Assembly: GCA_900544965.1 (NCBI GenBank)
Contig: UQXE01000011.1
Span: forward strand, 1-51,113
Reading direction: 5' to 3'
Length of the DNA: 51,113 bases
DNA from: an uncultured Eubacteriales bacterium
GTDB lineage: Bacteria > Bacillota > Clostridia > Christensenellales > CAG-138
This document shows positions 7,428-16,771 of the stretch, in pieces. Every line of letters starts with the position of its first letter. Positions within the stretch are counted from its first letter, which is position 1. The notes below the pieces were generated by a model. That model saw only the letters and a program-made list of their open reading frames with translations, was not told where the DNA came from and made no database searches. The translations under genes were made by a program, and so were the position numbers.

Positions 7428-7979
7428 GTGGATATAATCTCAGTAGCAACGGATAAGATGGGTAAAACAACATCTGTATTAAAGCGGGATCTGGGCGCAA
7501 TACGAGCAGGCCGCGCCAATCCGCAGGTGCTGGATAAAATCATGGTGGATTACTACGGCACCCCTACCCCAATAAACCAGATGGGCAATATAAGCTCTCC
7601 AGAGGCGAGAATGCTTGTAATTTCGCTTTGGGATGTTAAGCTGATACCACAGGTTGAAAAGGCGATACAGAAGTCGGATTTGGGGATAAACCCCACAAAC
7701 GACGGCAAGTTCATACGGCTGATATTTCCTGAACTCACTGAGGAAAGGCGCAAGGAACTCGTAAAGGTGGTGCGCAGAAAGGGAGAGGAAGCAAAGGTGG
7801 CTATCCGCTCCATCCGAAGGGACTCGAACGAGCAGATTAAGAAATCAAAAAAGGATGGGGAAATAACCGAGGACGACCAGCGGGAACTGGAAGAGGAGGC
7901 TCAAAAGCTGACCGATCGGTATATCAAGGATATTGATAAAATCATTGATGAAAAGGAAAAGGAGATCATGGAGGTTTGA
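7428..7979 (+). CDS. frr: Ribosome recycling factor
   Basis: With EF-G, this factor splits ribosomes after termination. The 183-residue protein is of normal length and has the expected blocks: LGAIRAGRANPQVLDKI, VDYYGTPTPINQMGNIS, and the charged C-terminal helix ending RYIKDIDKIIDEKEKEI. It starts at GTG 7428 behind GGAGGTAATATT. Its stop codon overlaps the start region of the small reading frame that follows. Confidence 0.98.
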   Translation: MDIISVATDKMGKTTSVLKRDLGAIRAGRANPQVLDKIMVDYYGTPTPINQMGNISSPEARMLVISLWDVKLIPQVEKAIQKSDLGINPTNDGKFIRLIFPELTEERRKELVKVVRRKGEEAKVAIRSIRRDSNEQIKKSKKDGEITEDDQRELEEEAQKLTDRYIKDIDKIIDEKEKEIMEV

Positions 7980-8179
7980 TTCGTGTGCTTGGTTTTGCAC
8001 TGGGCGATGCGGTAAGCGAGCTGAAAAAGGCCGGCTATGATGTCGCCGTTGTTGAGGTAAGCGCGAAGAAGCGAATTGACGGTGGAGAAGGCCGCGTAAT
8101 ACGGCAGCGCAAGCTTCAGGACGGACGCATAGAGCTGTCATATTCACTGTTTCATACCGACATATACAGCAGAGCTTAA
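7976..8179 (+). CDS. Small PASTA-like protein overlapping frr
   Basis: The 67-residue frame overlaps the frr stop (TTG at 7976); a GTG at 7985, 10 bases after GGAGG, is an equally good start. The pattern (ALGDAVSELKKAGYDVAVVEV, then GEGRVIRQRKLQDGRIELSYS) resembles a single PASTA domain, known for binding cell-wall muropeptides. There is no signal peptide or membrane segment, so a cytoplasmic role is likely, and the resemblance may only reflect a shared fold. It sits where uppS often follows frr. A terminator at 8208-8250 follows. Confidence 0.65.
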   Translation: MIRVLGFALGDAVSELKKAGYDVAVVEVSAKKRIDGGEGRVIRQRKLQDGRIELSYSLFHTDIYSRA

Positions 8180-8207
8180 GGTTCTAAACTTTATTACTGG
8201 TTTTGGC

Positions 8208-8250
8208 GGATGAAGCGATAATATGATTTATATTGCTTCATCCTTATTTT
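8208..8250 (+). terminator. Terminator of the pyrH-frr unit
   Basis: Stem GGATGAAGC (8208-8216) with GCTTCATCC (8235-8243), extendable inward, then TTATTTT. Confidence 0.8.
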
Positions 8251-8264
8251 AACTTCCTTCTGTC

Positions 8265-8293
8265 TTGATTTAACTGTGCAATCATGATATAAT
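8265..8293 (+). promoter_or_regulatory. Promoter of ybaB-recR
   Basis: TTGATT (8265-8270), a 17-base spacer and TATAAT (8288-8293) with TGA just before it. Confidence 0.8.
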
Positions 8294-8324
8294 AAAACCA
8301 AACGTTAACGTGGAGGTAGTATAG

Positions 8325-8657
8325 ATGGCTAAAGGCGGTTTCCCGGGAATGGGCGGTAACATGCAGCAGCTAATGAAGCAAGCTCAGAAGATGCAGGAAA
8401 ACATGGCTAAGCTTCAGGATGAAATAGGGAATCGCGAGTTTAGCGTATCCGCTGGCGGCGGAGCCGTAACGGTAGTAATTTACGGACGCAAGGAGCTTAA
8501 AAGCATTGAGATCAGTCCCGAATGCGTTGATCCGGACGACATAGAAATGCTAGAGGATCTTATTATCAGTGCGGTTAACGAGGCTATACGTGTGGCGGAT
8601 GAAACCATGAATAGCGAAATGGGCAAGCTTACCGGCGGCGTGAACCTGGGAATCTAG
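8325..8657 (+). CDS. YbaB/EbfC family nucleoid-associated protein
   Basis: The 110-residue protein has the family order: a glycine-rich start (FPGMGGNMQQLMKQAQKMQ), a helix with LQDEIGNREFSVSAGGGAVTV, and a C-terminal DLIISAVNEAIRVADE helix. Members bind DNA as dimers and are usually encoded next to recR, as here, often after dnaX. No dnaX lies upstream in this window. The AGGTAG site before the ATG is modest. It is probably co-transcribed with recR. Confidence 0.95.
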   Translation: MAKGGFPGMGGNMQQLMKQAQKMQENMAKLQDEIGNREFSVSAGGGAVTVVIYGRKELKSIEISPECVDPDDIEMLEDLIISAVNEAIRVADETMNSEMGKLTGGVNLGI

Positions 8658-8719
8658 CGTTTTTACGGGTTTATGTGCCGGATCAAGAATAAGATTTTAG
8701 GCGGTTGGTACAGAGATAT

Positions 8720-9319
8720 ATGAATCCAGCGATAGAACCTATTCGCAATTTAGCTTCTCAGCTTGCCAGATTGCCTGGAATAGGAGGTAAAAGCGCATTA
8801 AGGCTGGCCTATCACATTCTTGACATGCCGGACGTTGCGGCACGAGAGCTTGCCAGCGCGATCACGGATGCGAGGGATAAGGTACACTACTGCGCGGTTT
8901 GCGGTAATTACACAGATGTTGAGCCCTGCGCGATATGCGCGGACGAACAGCGGCGAGGTGACATAATATGCGTTGTTGAGGACGCAAAAGATGTCTTGGC
9001 AATGGAAAAGATGCGGGAATTCCATGGGAAATACCATGTGCTTGGCGGTGTGGTTTCTCCTATAGATGGAATCGGGCCGGAGGATTTGCGCATTGAAGAG
9101 CTGGTTTGCAGGATACAGGCGGCTCCTGTCAAAGAAATAATAATAGCAACCAATCCCGATGTGGAAGGCGAGGCCACCGCATCCTATATAGCAAGGTTGC
9201 TTAAACCGTATGGCGTCAGGATTACAAGGATAGCGCATGGGATACCCATAGGTGGAAACCTTGAATACGTAGATGAAATGACGCTGTTTAAGGCTATGGA
9301 AGGACGGAGGGAGATATAG
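8720..9319 (+). CDS. recR: Recombination protein RecR
   Basis: RecR works with RecO and RecF to load RecA at gaps. The protein has a helix-hairpin-helix (LARLPGIGGKSALRLAYHIL), a C4 zinc finger (CAVCGNYTDVEPCAIC), and a TOPRIM domain (ICVVEDAKDVLAME and ATNPDVEGEATASYIA). The Walker-B-like end is near LEYVDEMTLFKAM. The start is uncertain: an ATG at 8720 gives the usual N-terminus, while a TTG at 8705 would add five residues; both have weak ribosome sites. It forms an operon with ybaB. Confidence 0.95.
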   Translation: MNPAIEPIRNLASQLARLPGIGGKSALRLAYHILDMPDVAARELASAITDARDKVHYCAVCGNYTDVEPCAICADEQRRGDIICVVEDAKDVLAMEKMREFHGKYHVLGGVVSPIDGIGPEDLRIEELVCRIQAAPVKEIIIATNPDVEGEATASYIARLLKPYGVRITRIAHGIPIGGNLEYVDEMTLFKAMEGRREI

Positions 9320-9384
9320 GCTATATAATGCTACTCGGTTTTATAGAAGGCCAGCTTATGGGGCAATTTGGGAGGTGAGCGCGG

Positions 9385-10374
9385 ATGAAAAGAATAATGG
9401 TTGCCATTATAGCAGCTATGGTTGCTTGCTTTATGTTATGCTCATGCATGGCGCCGACGATACCAACCGTGCCTGTCAGCGTTACTACGGGCGAAGCTGC
9501 TATGAAGGAAGCGAGAAAGTATTATAGAGAGTCTTCGTGCGTATTATATGCGCGGTGCATAAAAACCCATGAGGTCAAAAGAGAAGACGGTACGGTATAT
9601 TATTGCGACGATGTTCTGGTCCTTCAGCCATTGGTTGGAAACGCGAATATGGGGTCGATAGTCCACTGCGTGTCCTCCGGACTCAAGAGCGGGACAAATT
9701 ATCTTCTGTATTTAAATCAAAATGAGTATGGCGAGTATACCTTGCTGACTGAAAAGCCGCTTAAGGTAGTAAACGATAATGTGATCTGGCTTGACGGTAC
9801 GGTCATACCTTTGGCACAGTTGCGCAACGATATCCAGGAGATGGAAACCGTTATTATAGCTCCCGGAGAGACTTACATATATAACGATATGTCAGAGTTG
9901 GTTGAAGCGGCAGATTATATATTTACCGCCAAGGTCTTAAGCATGCCGGGCATGGAGAGCGCAACATTCAGGTATCAGTCGATGGGTTCCACCGTAGAAA
10001 GCGACGTTGACGCTTCAATAGTATCCTTGTATATCCGACGTGTGGCAAAGGGTGACTTGGAGCGCGGAAGTATAATTGACGTGGTGTACACGCAAAAGCC
10101 CTATATGAATGTAATTGATGCGCTGACCCATCAGGATCACCAGATTGATACAGGAGATGTACAGCGGCTTGTTAAAGGACGGGAATATGTATTTTTCCTT
10201 ATGGACAGCCCGAGTCCAAATCAACACTACCTGTTTATGGTTAACCCGGTTCAGGGCGCAATATCTATATCTGGAAACGACCTGATCGTTTTAAGCAGCA
10301 ACAAGGCTGCGTATGGAAAGTATTCAACCGAAATGATTCTGTTTCATGCAATAGATAATATGTTAAAGTATTAA
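9385..10374 (+). CDS. Lipoprotein with two similar tandem domains, function unknown
   Basis: The 329-residue protein has a signal peptide and a lipobox ending LCSC (Cys near residue 21). The mature part seems to hold two copies of one module. About residues 50-150 run SSCVLYARCIK, ..LKSGTNYLLYLN, ..VVNDNVIWLDG. About residues 170-320 run ADYIFTAKVLS, ..LVKGREYVFFLM, ..ISGNDLIVLS. Each reads as beta strands followed by a 'G-(R/T)-x-Y-(L/V)-(L/F)' strand. I do not recognise a named family. GGAGGTGAGC precedes the ATG. Confidence 0.7.
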   Translation: MKRIMVAIIAAMVACFMLCSCMAPTIPTVPVSVTTGEAAMKEARKYYRESSCVLYARCIKTHEVKREDGTVYYCDDVLVLQPLVGNANMGSIVHCVSSGLKSGTNYLLYLNQNEYGEYTLLTEKPLKVVNDNVIWLDGTVIPLAQLRNDIQEMETVIIAPGETYIYNDMSELVEAADYIFTAKVLSMPGMESATFRYQSMGSTVESDVDASIVSLYIRRVAKGDLERGSIIDVVYTQKPYMNVIDALTHQDHQIDTGDVQRLVKGREYVFFLMDSPSPNQHYLFMVNPVQGAISISGNDLIVLSSNKAAYGKYSTEMILFHAIDNMLKY

Positions 10375-10400
10375 AAGGTTGCAAACACCATAGCTTTAGT

Positions 10401-10430
10401 GATAAACGGCCAAAACTTTGGCCGTTTATC
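10401..10430. terminator. Hairpin between the lipoprotein gene and addA
   Basis: A perfect 14-bp inverted repeat (10401-10414 with 10417-10430). The innermost pairs must open to form a loop. No T-run follows, so termination strength is unclear. Confidence 0.55.
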
Positions 10431-10481
10431 CATATGAGGCACATTCGTTTGCATAGTATTAACGCCGAGTATAAAGGCGGG

Positions 10482-10512
10482 TTGACAATAGGAATATATA
10501 ATCTGGTATGAT
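10482..10512 (+). promoter_or_regulatory. Promoter-like elements at the addA start
   Basis: TTGACA (10482-10487) and TATAAT (10497-10502) are both present but only 9 bases apart, so they cannot serve one promoter. TTGACA would pair with TATGAT (10507-10512) at 19 bases, inside the gene. If TATAAT is the -10, transcription starts at about the addA ATG. Confidence 0.4.
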
Positions 10513-13500
10513 TTGGACAGATGAACAAAAAAAAGCCATATCAGGCTGCGGAAACCTATTGATTTCCGCGGCGGCAGGCTCGGGCAAAACCGCTGTTTTG
10601 ACAGAGCGCATAGCTCGGCTTACTGCTCAGGGCGCTTCTATAGGCGACTTTCTGGTAGTTACGTTTACAAGGGCTGCCGCTGATGAAATGAAAAAACGCA
10701 TAGGGCAGCGTCTGATGGCGCTGTCCTACGAGTGCAGCGATAAAGCGGTAAAATCGCATCTGCAGGCGCAGGCCCTGGAATCTCACAATGCCCATATTTC
10801 AACGCTGCACTCCTTTTGTACCGACCTTCTCAGGCGCCATTTCCACGAGGCGGACCTTGACCCTGCGTTCAGGGTGGCTGACGAATCCGAGGCCTATGTA
10901 ATGCGGCTTGATGCCCGTGACGCCATGCTGGAGCAAAGCTTTTCGAGCGACCGCATAGGAACGCAGGCGCTTATAGACCTGTTTGGCGGCGAAACGGGCT
11001 TTATATCCGCTGTGGAAAGTATATATTCGTACATGTTTTCTAGGCCTGAACCGTTCGGTTGGCTTTCCGGCGCCGTTGAGAGATATAACCGTGGAGCTGA
11101 GGAACTTAAAAAATCCGACGAAATCAAATCGCTTATAGACAATGCGCACGCCGAGCTGGATTCCGCGATATCAGAGCTTATTCATGCGCGGGATTGTACG
11201 GAAAACATAAAGGTATGCTCGGTAATCGACGATGATATGATGCAGCTTAGGGCGCTTACACTTATCAAGGATTATGACAAATATAGGGAGGCTGCCAGTG
11301 CGGTCAAGTTCAAACGCCTGGATGGATGGCCGCGAGGAACGCCCGAGGAGGACAAGCGCGCTGCAAAGGATGCGCACGACCTTGCTAAAAAACTAGTTAA
11401 GGATCATGCTGAGAACTTTGGCCGTTCGCTTGAAGAGTGCGCAGCGCAACTGAACAGTTTATACCCTGTCATGAAGGCCCTGTATGTTTACCTTATAGGT
11501 TTTCACGAGGCTTATACGTCGATAAAGGAGACTGCCGGCGTAATAGACTACTCGGATATGGAGCATAGGACACTTAAAGCGCTGTCAGATGAACGTATCG
11601 CACAGGAGTACCGCGACCGTTTTAAATATATATTTGTAGACGAGTATCAGGATTCAAACCCTGTTCAGGAGCGCATTCTGGACGCCGTTAAGCGCGGGGA
11701 TAATCTCTTTTTGGTCGGCGACGTAAAGCAGTCGATCTATAGCTTCAGGCTTGCAGACCCGACCCTGTTTATGGATAAATATTATCGGTACGATGGTCTC
11801 GCAGGCGGGCGGATTGATCTTAATGTGAATTTTCGCAGTTCATCAAAGGTCATCGGAGCTGTCAATGAGGTCTTCTCACATATAATGAACCGTAATACCG
11901 GAGGGATTGAATATGATGCCAGCGCCGCTTTGGTGATGGGACGAAGCGGCTGTTTGGGCGGAGCGGAGCTGCATCTTATTGATCTAGACGGATCTGAGGA
12001 TGACGATCAGATCCAAGGCGATGAGATAAACGATGCCCAGGCCCTTGGCAGGGACGAGATGGAGGCGTTAGCAGCGGCGCGCAGGATAAGAGAGCTGATC
12101 AGCAATGAAATGCTTGAGGACAAAAGCACAGGGGAAAAAAGGCCTTACCGGTATTCCGATTTTGTAGTCCTGCTTAGAAACAACAGGTTGGCGTCGGTCT
12201 GGTTAAAGGCGCTTGCCATGGAAGGAATACCTGCGTATGCGGAACACAATGGCGGCAGCTATGAGTCCATTGAGGTCAGGGTATTTATCAACCTTCTTAG
12301 GGTTGTGGATAATAGGCACCAGGACATCCCTCTTTTAAGCGTGCTTAGATCTCAAATCGGCGGCTTTACCATGGATGAGTTAATCTGGCTTAGGACACAC
12401 AGCAGAGGAAAAACTTTTTACGAGGCCATGACGCAGTCGGCCGGACAGGACGGCCGACTAGCCGATAAAATAAAAAGGTTTACGGCTAAGCTTGACACGT
12501 GGAGCAAAAAGGCTAACCTGTATAGCGTTGATGAACTGATAGGAGCAATCCTTGAGGATACGGGATATTATCTCATAGTTTCTGCGCTGCCTGGAGGCGA
12601 GCAAAGATGCGCGAATCTCGACGCGCTCTGTGAACGGGCCGCGTCATTCAGCCGTTCGTCCCGAAATGGGCTGCACAGCTTTATCAGCTTTATAGATAAG
12701 GTAAGCGATAACGTATCCCTGGGCGCGTCTCAAAGCATTGGAGCTAACGTTGTCAGGATTATGACCGTACACAGAAGCAAAGGGCTGGAATTCCCCGCCG
12801 TGATATTGGGAGGGACCGGATCCAGCTTCAGATTTATACGAGAACTCAGACAGAGCTCTGTTTTATGCGATGGCAAATTCGGAATTGGAATTTTGGCGTT
12901 AAAGGGCAACATTAGGATAAGAACTATATACAGGAGCGCGATAGAGGCGGCGGCCTATAAAAAACAGCTTGCGGAGGAGATGCGTTTGCTTTATGTAGCT
13001 ATGACGCGGGCAATGGACAGAATAATAATGATAGGAGGGATAAGGGGTGCTGAAAAAAAGCTGGCTGCGCTGGACAAGCCGTTGACCGATGGAGCGATAA
13101 ACAAATCAAAATCATTTTTGGACTGGATTTTGCTGGTTCTGATGAATACCGCAAACGGGAACTCGTTCAGGCGGCGTCTGGGCATGACAGGCATTGCGGG
13201 AAATTGTATAATTGATGGATTTTGGTATAATGCGAAGGCTTTTGCTCTTTCAAATCTTGATATGGAGCAGGACGCTTTTGAGGAATGGGCAAGCGCTGAA
13301 ATCGATATATATGATGGCAGGTATGACGATACATTTACATGGGAATACCCATATAGGGATGACACCCTGATTCCTTCTAAATTAACGGTATCCCAGCTTT
13401 CGGGCGAGTTGCGTGAACTTAGCCCTGCTCCTAAGTTCATGCATGACGGTATGCCTGTATCTTCTGCAGAACGCGGTAAGGCGGCTCACCTATTGATGCA

Positions 13501-13966
13501 GCGTATCAAAATACAGACGCATGACAGGGACAGCGTCAGGAATGAAATCCACAGGCTTTGTGAGGAGGGTTACCTTGAAGAGCGGCTGGCCCGTTCAATC
13601 AACGTCGAAAGCATAGTGGGCTTTTTCAATTCAGAGCTTGGGAAGAGGCTAATCTCTTCAGTCAAGGTGCTGCGTGAGCGTGAGTTCAACTATAGGGCCG
13701 ACGCAGGCATTGTATTTGGAATAGGGCAGGGCGGCAAATTTATGTTGCAGGGCATGATAGATTGCTGTTTTATTGAGGATGGGGAATGGGTGATAATTGA
13801 CTATAAGACCGACTATGTGGCCGTGGATCAGCCGCCTGAAGAGGTGGCAATGAAACACCAAAAGCAGCTTGACCTGTATTCCAAATCGCTTTGCGCGTTA
13901 ACCGGAATAAACGTAAAGGAGCGCTACGTTCACCTTCTCTTTACGGGAAACAGCGTAAGGGTGTAG
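10508..13966 (+). CDS. addA: ATP-dependent helicase/nuclease subunit A (AddA)
   Basis: AddA is the helicase-nuclease subunit of the AddAB complex, which resects double-strand breaks for RecA. The 1152-residue protein begins MIWTDEQKKAI, typical of the family. It has Walker A AAAGSGKTAVL (about 21-31), UvrD-type motifs including VDEYQDSNPVQ (about 378), GDVKQSIYSFR, RIMTVHRSKGLEFP and LLYVAMTRAMDR. The C-terminal RecB-like nuclease has GMIDCCF...WVIIDYKTDY. It has no good ribosome site (only AGGA 14 bases away) and the ATG follows TATAAT by 5 bases. No addB lies on either side. Confidence 0.96.
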   Translation: MIWTDEQKKAISGCGNLLISAAAGSGKTAVLTERIARLTAQGASIGDFLVVTFTRAAADEMKKRIGQRLMALSYECSDKAVKSHLQAQALESHNAHISTLHSFCTDLLRRHFHEADLDPAFRVADESEAYVMRLDARDAMLEQSFSSDRIGTQALIDLFGGETGFISAVESIYSYMFSRPEPFGWLSGAVERYNRGAEELKKSDEIKSLIDNAHAELDSAISELIHARDCTENIKVCSVIDDDMMQLRALTLIKDYDKYREAASAVKFKRLDGWPRGTPEEDKRAAKDAHDLAKKLVKDHAENFGRSLEECAAQLNSLYPVMKALYVYLIGFHEAYTSIKETAGVIDYSDMEHRTLKALSDERIAQEYRDRFKYIFVDEYQDSNPVQERILDAVKRGDNLFLVGDVKQSIYSFRLADPTLFMDKYYRYDGLAGGRIDLNVNFRSSSKVIGAVNEVFSHIMNRNTGGIEYDASAALVMGRSGCLGGAELHLIDLDGSEDDDQIQGDEINDAQALGRDEMEALAAARRIRELISNEMLEDKSTGEKRPYRYSDFVVLLRNNRLASVWLKALAMEGIPAYAEHNGGSYESIEVRVFINLLRVVDNRHQDIPLLSVLRSQIGGFTMDELIWLRTHSRGKTFYEAMTQSAGQDGRLADKIKRFTAKLDTWSKKANLYSVDELIGAILEDTGYYLIVSALPGGEQRCANLDALCERAASFSRSSRNGLHSFISFIDKVSDNVSLGASQSIGANVVRIMTVHRSKGLEFPAVILGGTGSSFRFIRELRQSSVLCDGKFGIGILALKGNIRIRTIYRSAIEAAAYKKQLAEEMRLLYVAMTRAMDRIIMIGGIRGAEKKLAALDKPLTDGAINKSKSFLDWILLVLMNTANGNSFRRRLGMTGIAGNCIIDGFWYNAKAFALSNLDMEQDAFEEWASAEIDIYDGRYDDTFTWEYPYRDDTLIPSKLTVSQLSGELRELSPAPKFMHDGMPVSSAERGKAAHLLMQRIKIQTHDRDSVRNEIHRLCEEGYLEERLARSINVESIVGFFNSELGKRLISSVKVLREREFNYRADAGIVFGIGQGGKFMLQGMIDCCFIEDGEWVIIDYKTDYVAVDQPPEEVAMKHQKQLDLYSKSLCALTGINVKERYVHLLFTGNSVRV

Positions 13967-14068
13967 GATTTGGCCCGATTTTTAGGCATTTGTGTCTTTA
14001 TAATGATACTGAATTGTACGTATTATAGAAAAATTGCGTGAAAGTTTGCTTTTAAACACCGCTAAACA

Positions 14069-14077
14069 TGCTATAAT
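14069..14077 (+). promoter_or_regulatory. Extended -10 promoter of the two-component operon
   Basis: TGC-TATAAT (14069-14077). A TTGCTT lies 21 bases upstream, which is too far for a normal -35. Confidence 0.6.
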
Positions 14078-14110
14078 TGATTTAAATTAGGCTTTTGGGA
14101 GGTATATTTG

Positions 14111-14794
14111 ATGAGCAGTGTAAAAATACTTATCGCTGACGATGACCCCGTCGTTCATGAGGCGTTGGGAATTTATCTGACAGCTGAGGGATATGAACCA
14201 ATAGACGTATATGACGGAAAAGCCGCGATAAACGCCTTATCTGCGGAGGTTGCGCTTTGCGTTCTCGATATAATGATGCCAGGCATGTCCGGCATCGACG
14301 TTTGCAAAGAAATAAGAAAAACTTCGCGCCTGCCCATTATAATGCTTACCGCCAAAGGTGAGGAAATCGACCGGATTCTTGGCCTAGAGCTGGGTGCTGA
14401 CGATTATATCGTTAAGCCCTTTAGCCCCAGGGAGGTTGTGGCCAGGATAAAGGCGGTGCTGCGCAGGGCTAAAGAGCAGCAGGCGGCTGACACCGGAATT
14501 GTAATCCATGATGGATTGATGATTGATATTAAGAGCTATACGGTAACGCTAAATGGCAAGCCGGTAATATGCACTCCAAAGGAGATAGAGATCCTATACA
14601 TGCTTGCGTCAAATCCTGGGCATGTATTTACCCGCGAGCAGCTGTTAAACAGGGTATGGGGATACGACTTTGTAGGCGAAACCCGCACTGTGGATACGCA
14701 TATAAAGAGGATTCGTGCCAAGCTGGATAATACGGGCAAGAACTGGAGCATAAAGACGATCTACGGCGTTGGCTATAAGTTCGAGATTGAGTAG
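14111..14794 (+). CDS. OmpR/PhoB-family response regulator
   Basis: The 227-residue regulator has a receiver domain with the acidic pocket (ADDD), phosphoacceptor D53 (VLDIMMPG), T80 (IIMLTAKG) and K102 (YIVKPF). A winged-helix DNA-binding domain follows (CTPKEIEILYMLA, EQLLNRVWGYDF, TVDTHIKRIRAKL, IYGVGYKFE). The ATG at 14111 sits 8 bases after GGGAGGT. The sensor kinase gene starts 27 bases downstream. The N-terminus resembles WalR/PhoP-type regulators of wall or phosphate genes, but the target genes cannot be named. Confidence 0.95.
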   Translation: MSSVKILIADDDPVVHEALGIYLTAEGYEPIDVYDGKAAINALSAEVALCVLDIMMPGMSGIDVCKEIRKTSRLPIIMLTAKGEEIDRILGLELGADDYIVKPFSPREVVARIKAVLRRAKEQQAADTGIVIHDGLMIDIKSYTVTLNGKPVICTPKEIEILYMLASNPGHVFTREQLLNRVWGYDFVGETRTVDTHIKRIRAKLDNTGKNWSIKTIYGVGYKFEIE

Positions 14795-14821
14795 CATAAG
14801 TATGCGGTAAGGGGTATAAAG

Positions 14822-16771
14822 ATGCGCAGCGTCCTTTTGAGGCGGTTTTTGATAGTATTGGTTGCTTTCATGCTGCTTGCGGCTATATTTATTATGACCA
14901 GCTATCTGCTTGTTGGAAGGGACGTATACATTGAAATGGAGCTTCAGGACCTGCTTCCACAGGTTGAGGCTGTAAGGCAGCTGTTATATGAGTATGAAAG
15001 CGGTAATATTACTCACGATGCCTTTATACGCATGTCAAAAAGCCTTATGAAGGCCACGAACGGGATGACCTTCGTGGTCAACTGGCGCGGAGAAATTGAA
15101 TTCATGTATGATGTGGGCCTGGGCCTCACGACCGATGAAATCCGCGAATGCTTTGCAGGCGAGATAGGCGTGGTTCTGAGGGGAAAGCGGGCGCAGTCGG
15201 ACAGCGCCAAGATTCCGAATCATGGCCATGTTTTATTCCTCGGGCTTCCCATAGGCTCCCCTCAGGAACAGTCGGCCGGAGGCGTGTTTATCATAAAGTC
15301 AATCGATGGCGTAGGAGGGATGATTGAGCGCCTAAACGCGTCGCTTTTATGGTTGGCTGCCGCCGGAATAACGGTTTTGTTGCTCATAGGTTCGTGGAGG
15401 GCCAGCCGGATTGCCGGACCCTTGCGCAGTATGGCTGAAACCGCGCTGGATATGGCTAACGGCGACTTTGACGTACGCGTGCCCAATGAAGAGGCGCCAG
15501 GCGAGGTGGGGCTGCTGGCCAGGTCGCTCAACGAGCTGTGTGAGCGTCTGTCAAAGACGATCTATCAGCTTAGGAGTGAAAAGGGCCAGCTTAACCATAT
15601 ACTGCGCAGCCTGTCAGACGGCGTAGTTGCGATGGATGGTTTAGGGGCGCTTACACAGTATAATCCCGCCGTTATGAGAATGTTTGGCTCGGTGGAGGTC
15701 AATACGCGGGAGGATCTCGTTGCTGACGCTTCGCTGTGGAAGGTATTCGACCAGGTATATGCCACGGGAAAAAGCCGGATGATAACCTATGACATGCCCG
15801 GAGATAGGACGCTGTGGATTACCATATCCGCGGTTCTGACTGAAGACGGCGAGTGTACGGGCGTGGTTGGACTGTTTAAGGATATGACCGAAATGGAGCG
15901 GGTTGAAAAGATGCGCAGGGAATATGTAGCTAATGTAAGCCATGAGCTGAGAACCCCTCTTACAGCCGTTAGGGGGCTTTTAGAGCCGCTTGCGGACGGA
16001 ATGGTAAAGGACGAGGCGGTAAGGCAACGGTATTATAAGACTATGCTGCACGAGGTTTTGAGATTATCAAGGCTAATATCGGATATGATGACGCTTAGCA
16101 GGCTCCAATCAGGAACAGAGTACATGGAGGTATCCAAGGTCGACGTTGCCGAATTGCTTCATGATGTTGCCCAGAGCTATGTTCAGACGGCCAAAAGCAA
16201 GGGAATTGAGCTGAGGGTTAATACTCAGGAGACGGTAGAGGCGCTTACCGATTCGGACAAGGTTGAGCAGATACTGATAATACTTATTGACAACGCCATG
16301 AGATATACGCCTAAGGGGGGCAGCATAACGCTGAAGCTCAAAAATGGCAATAGGCTGATCGTTAGCGTAGAGGATACTGGGTGCGGTATTCCACAAGAGG
16401 ATGTACCCCACCTGTTTGAGAGGTTTTATAAGGTTGATAAATCCAGAAAGGAGGGCGGGACAGGACTTGGCCTGTCGATAGCATATCAGATTATTGAAAA
16501 GCTGGGTGAGAAGATAACGGTTACAAGCGAACTGGGCAAGGGCACCTGCTTTGCATTTACATTGAAAAAATACGTATCAAATGCGATAGCCCTGGGTCCC
16601 GCGCATGAAACAGCGCCTATAAATATAAATATGGAAGGATACGAACCGCAGCAGAAGTCCGCGGTTAATCAAAAGGATAAGCGCAAGCCAAGGGATGCCG
16701 AATATGAGGTTTTATACGATGAAAACATATCAAAGAAGTCCGGAAAGCCAAAGAGTGGAGGAGCTGTATGA
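14822..16771 (+). CDS. Sensor histidine kinase (HAMP-PAS-HisKA-HATPase)
   Basis: The 649-residue kinase has an N-terminal membrane helix (about 8-28) and an extracytoplasmic region (about 30-175). A second helix follows (about 178-192, LLWLAAAGITVLLLI). Next come HAMP (RIAGPLRSMAETALDMANGD region), a PAS domain (about 260-355), HisKA with H374 in NVSHELRTPL, and HATPase_c with NAMRYTPKGG, DTGCGIP and GGTGLGLSIAY. A basic, unstructured tail of about 70 residues is unusual. It is the partner of the regulator upstream. Architecture resembles WalK/PhoR; the signal is unknown. Its stop overlaps an ATG (ATGA) that starts a 15-codon frame. Confidence 0.95.
   Translation: MRSVLLRRFLIVLVAFMLLAAIFIMTSYLLVGRDVYIEMELQDLLPQVEAVRQLLYEYESGNITHDAFIRMSKSLMKATNGMTFVVNWRGEIEFMYDVGLGLTTDEIRECFAGEIGVVLRGKRAQSDSAKIPNHGHVLFLGLPIGSPQEQSAGGVFIIKSIDGVGGMIERLNASLLWLAAAGITVLLLIGSWRASRIAGPLRSMAETALDMANGDFDVRVPNEEAPGEVGLLARSLNELCERLSKTIYQLRSEKGQLNHILRSLSDGVVAMDGLGALTQYNPAVMRMFGSVEVNTREDLVADASLWKVFDQVYATGKSRMITYDMPGDRTLWITISAVLTEDGECTGVVGLFKDMTEMERVEKMRREYVANVSHELRTPLTAVRGLLEPLADGMVKDEAVRQRYYKTMLHEVLRLSRLISDMMTLSRLQSGTEYMEVSKVDVAELLHDVAQSYVQTAKSKGIELRVNTQETVEALTDSDKVEQILIILIDNAMRYTPKGGSITLKLKNGNRLIVSVEDTGCGIPQEDVPHLFERFYKVDKSRKEGGTGLGLSIAYQIIEKLGEKITVTSELGKGTCFAFTLKKYVSNAIALGPAHETAPININMEGYEPQQKSAVNQKDKRKPRDAEYEVLYDENISKKSGKPKSGGAV

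Noticed and set aside
10482..10502. TTGACA and TATAAT as one addA promoter
   Set aside because: They are only 9 bases apart, which cannot serve sigma-70-type recognition.
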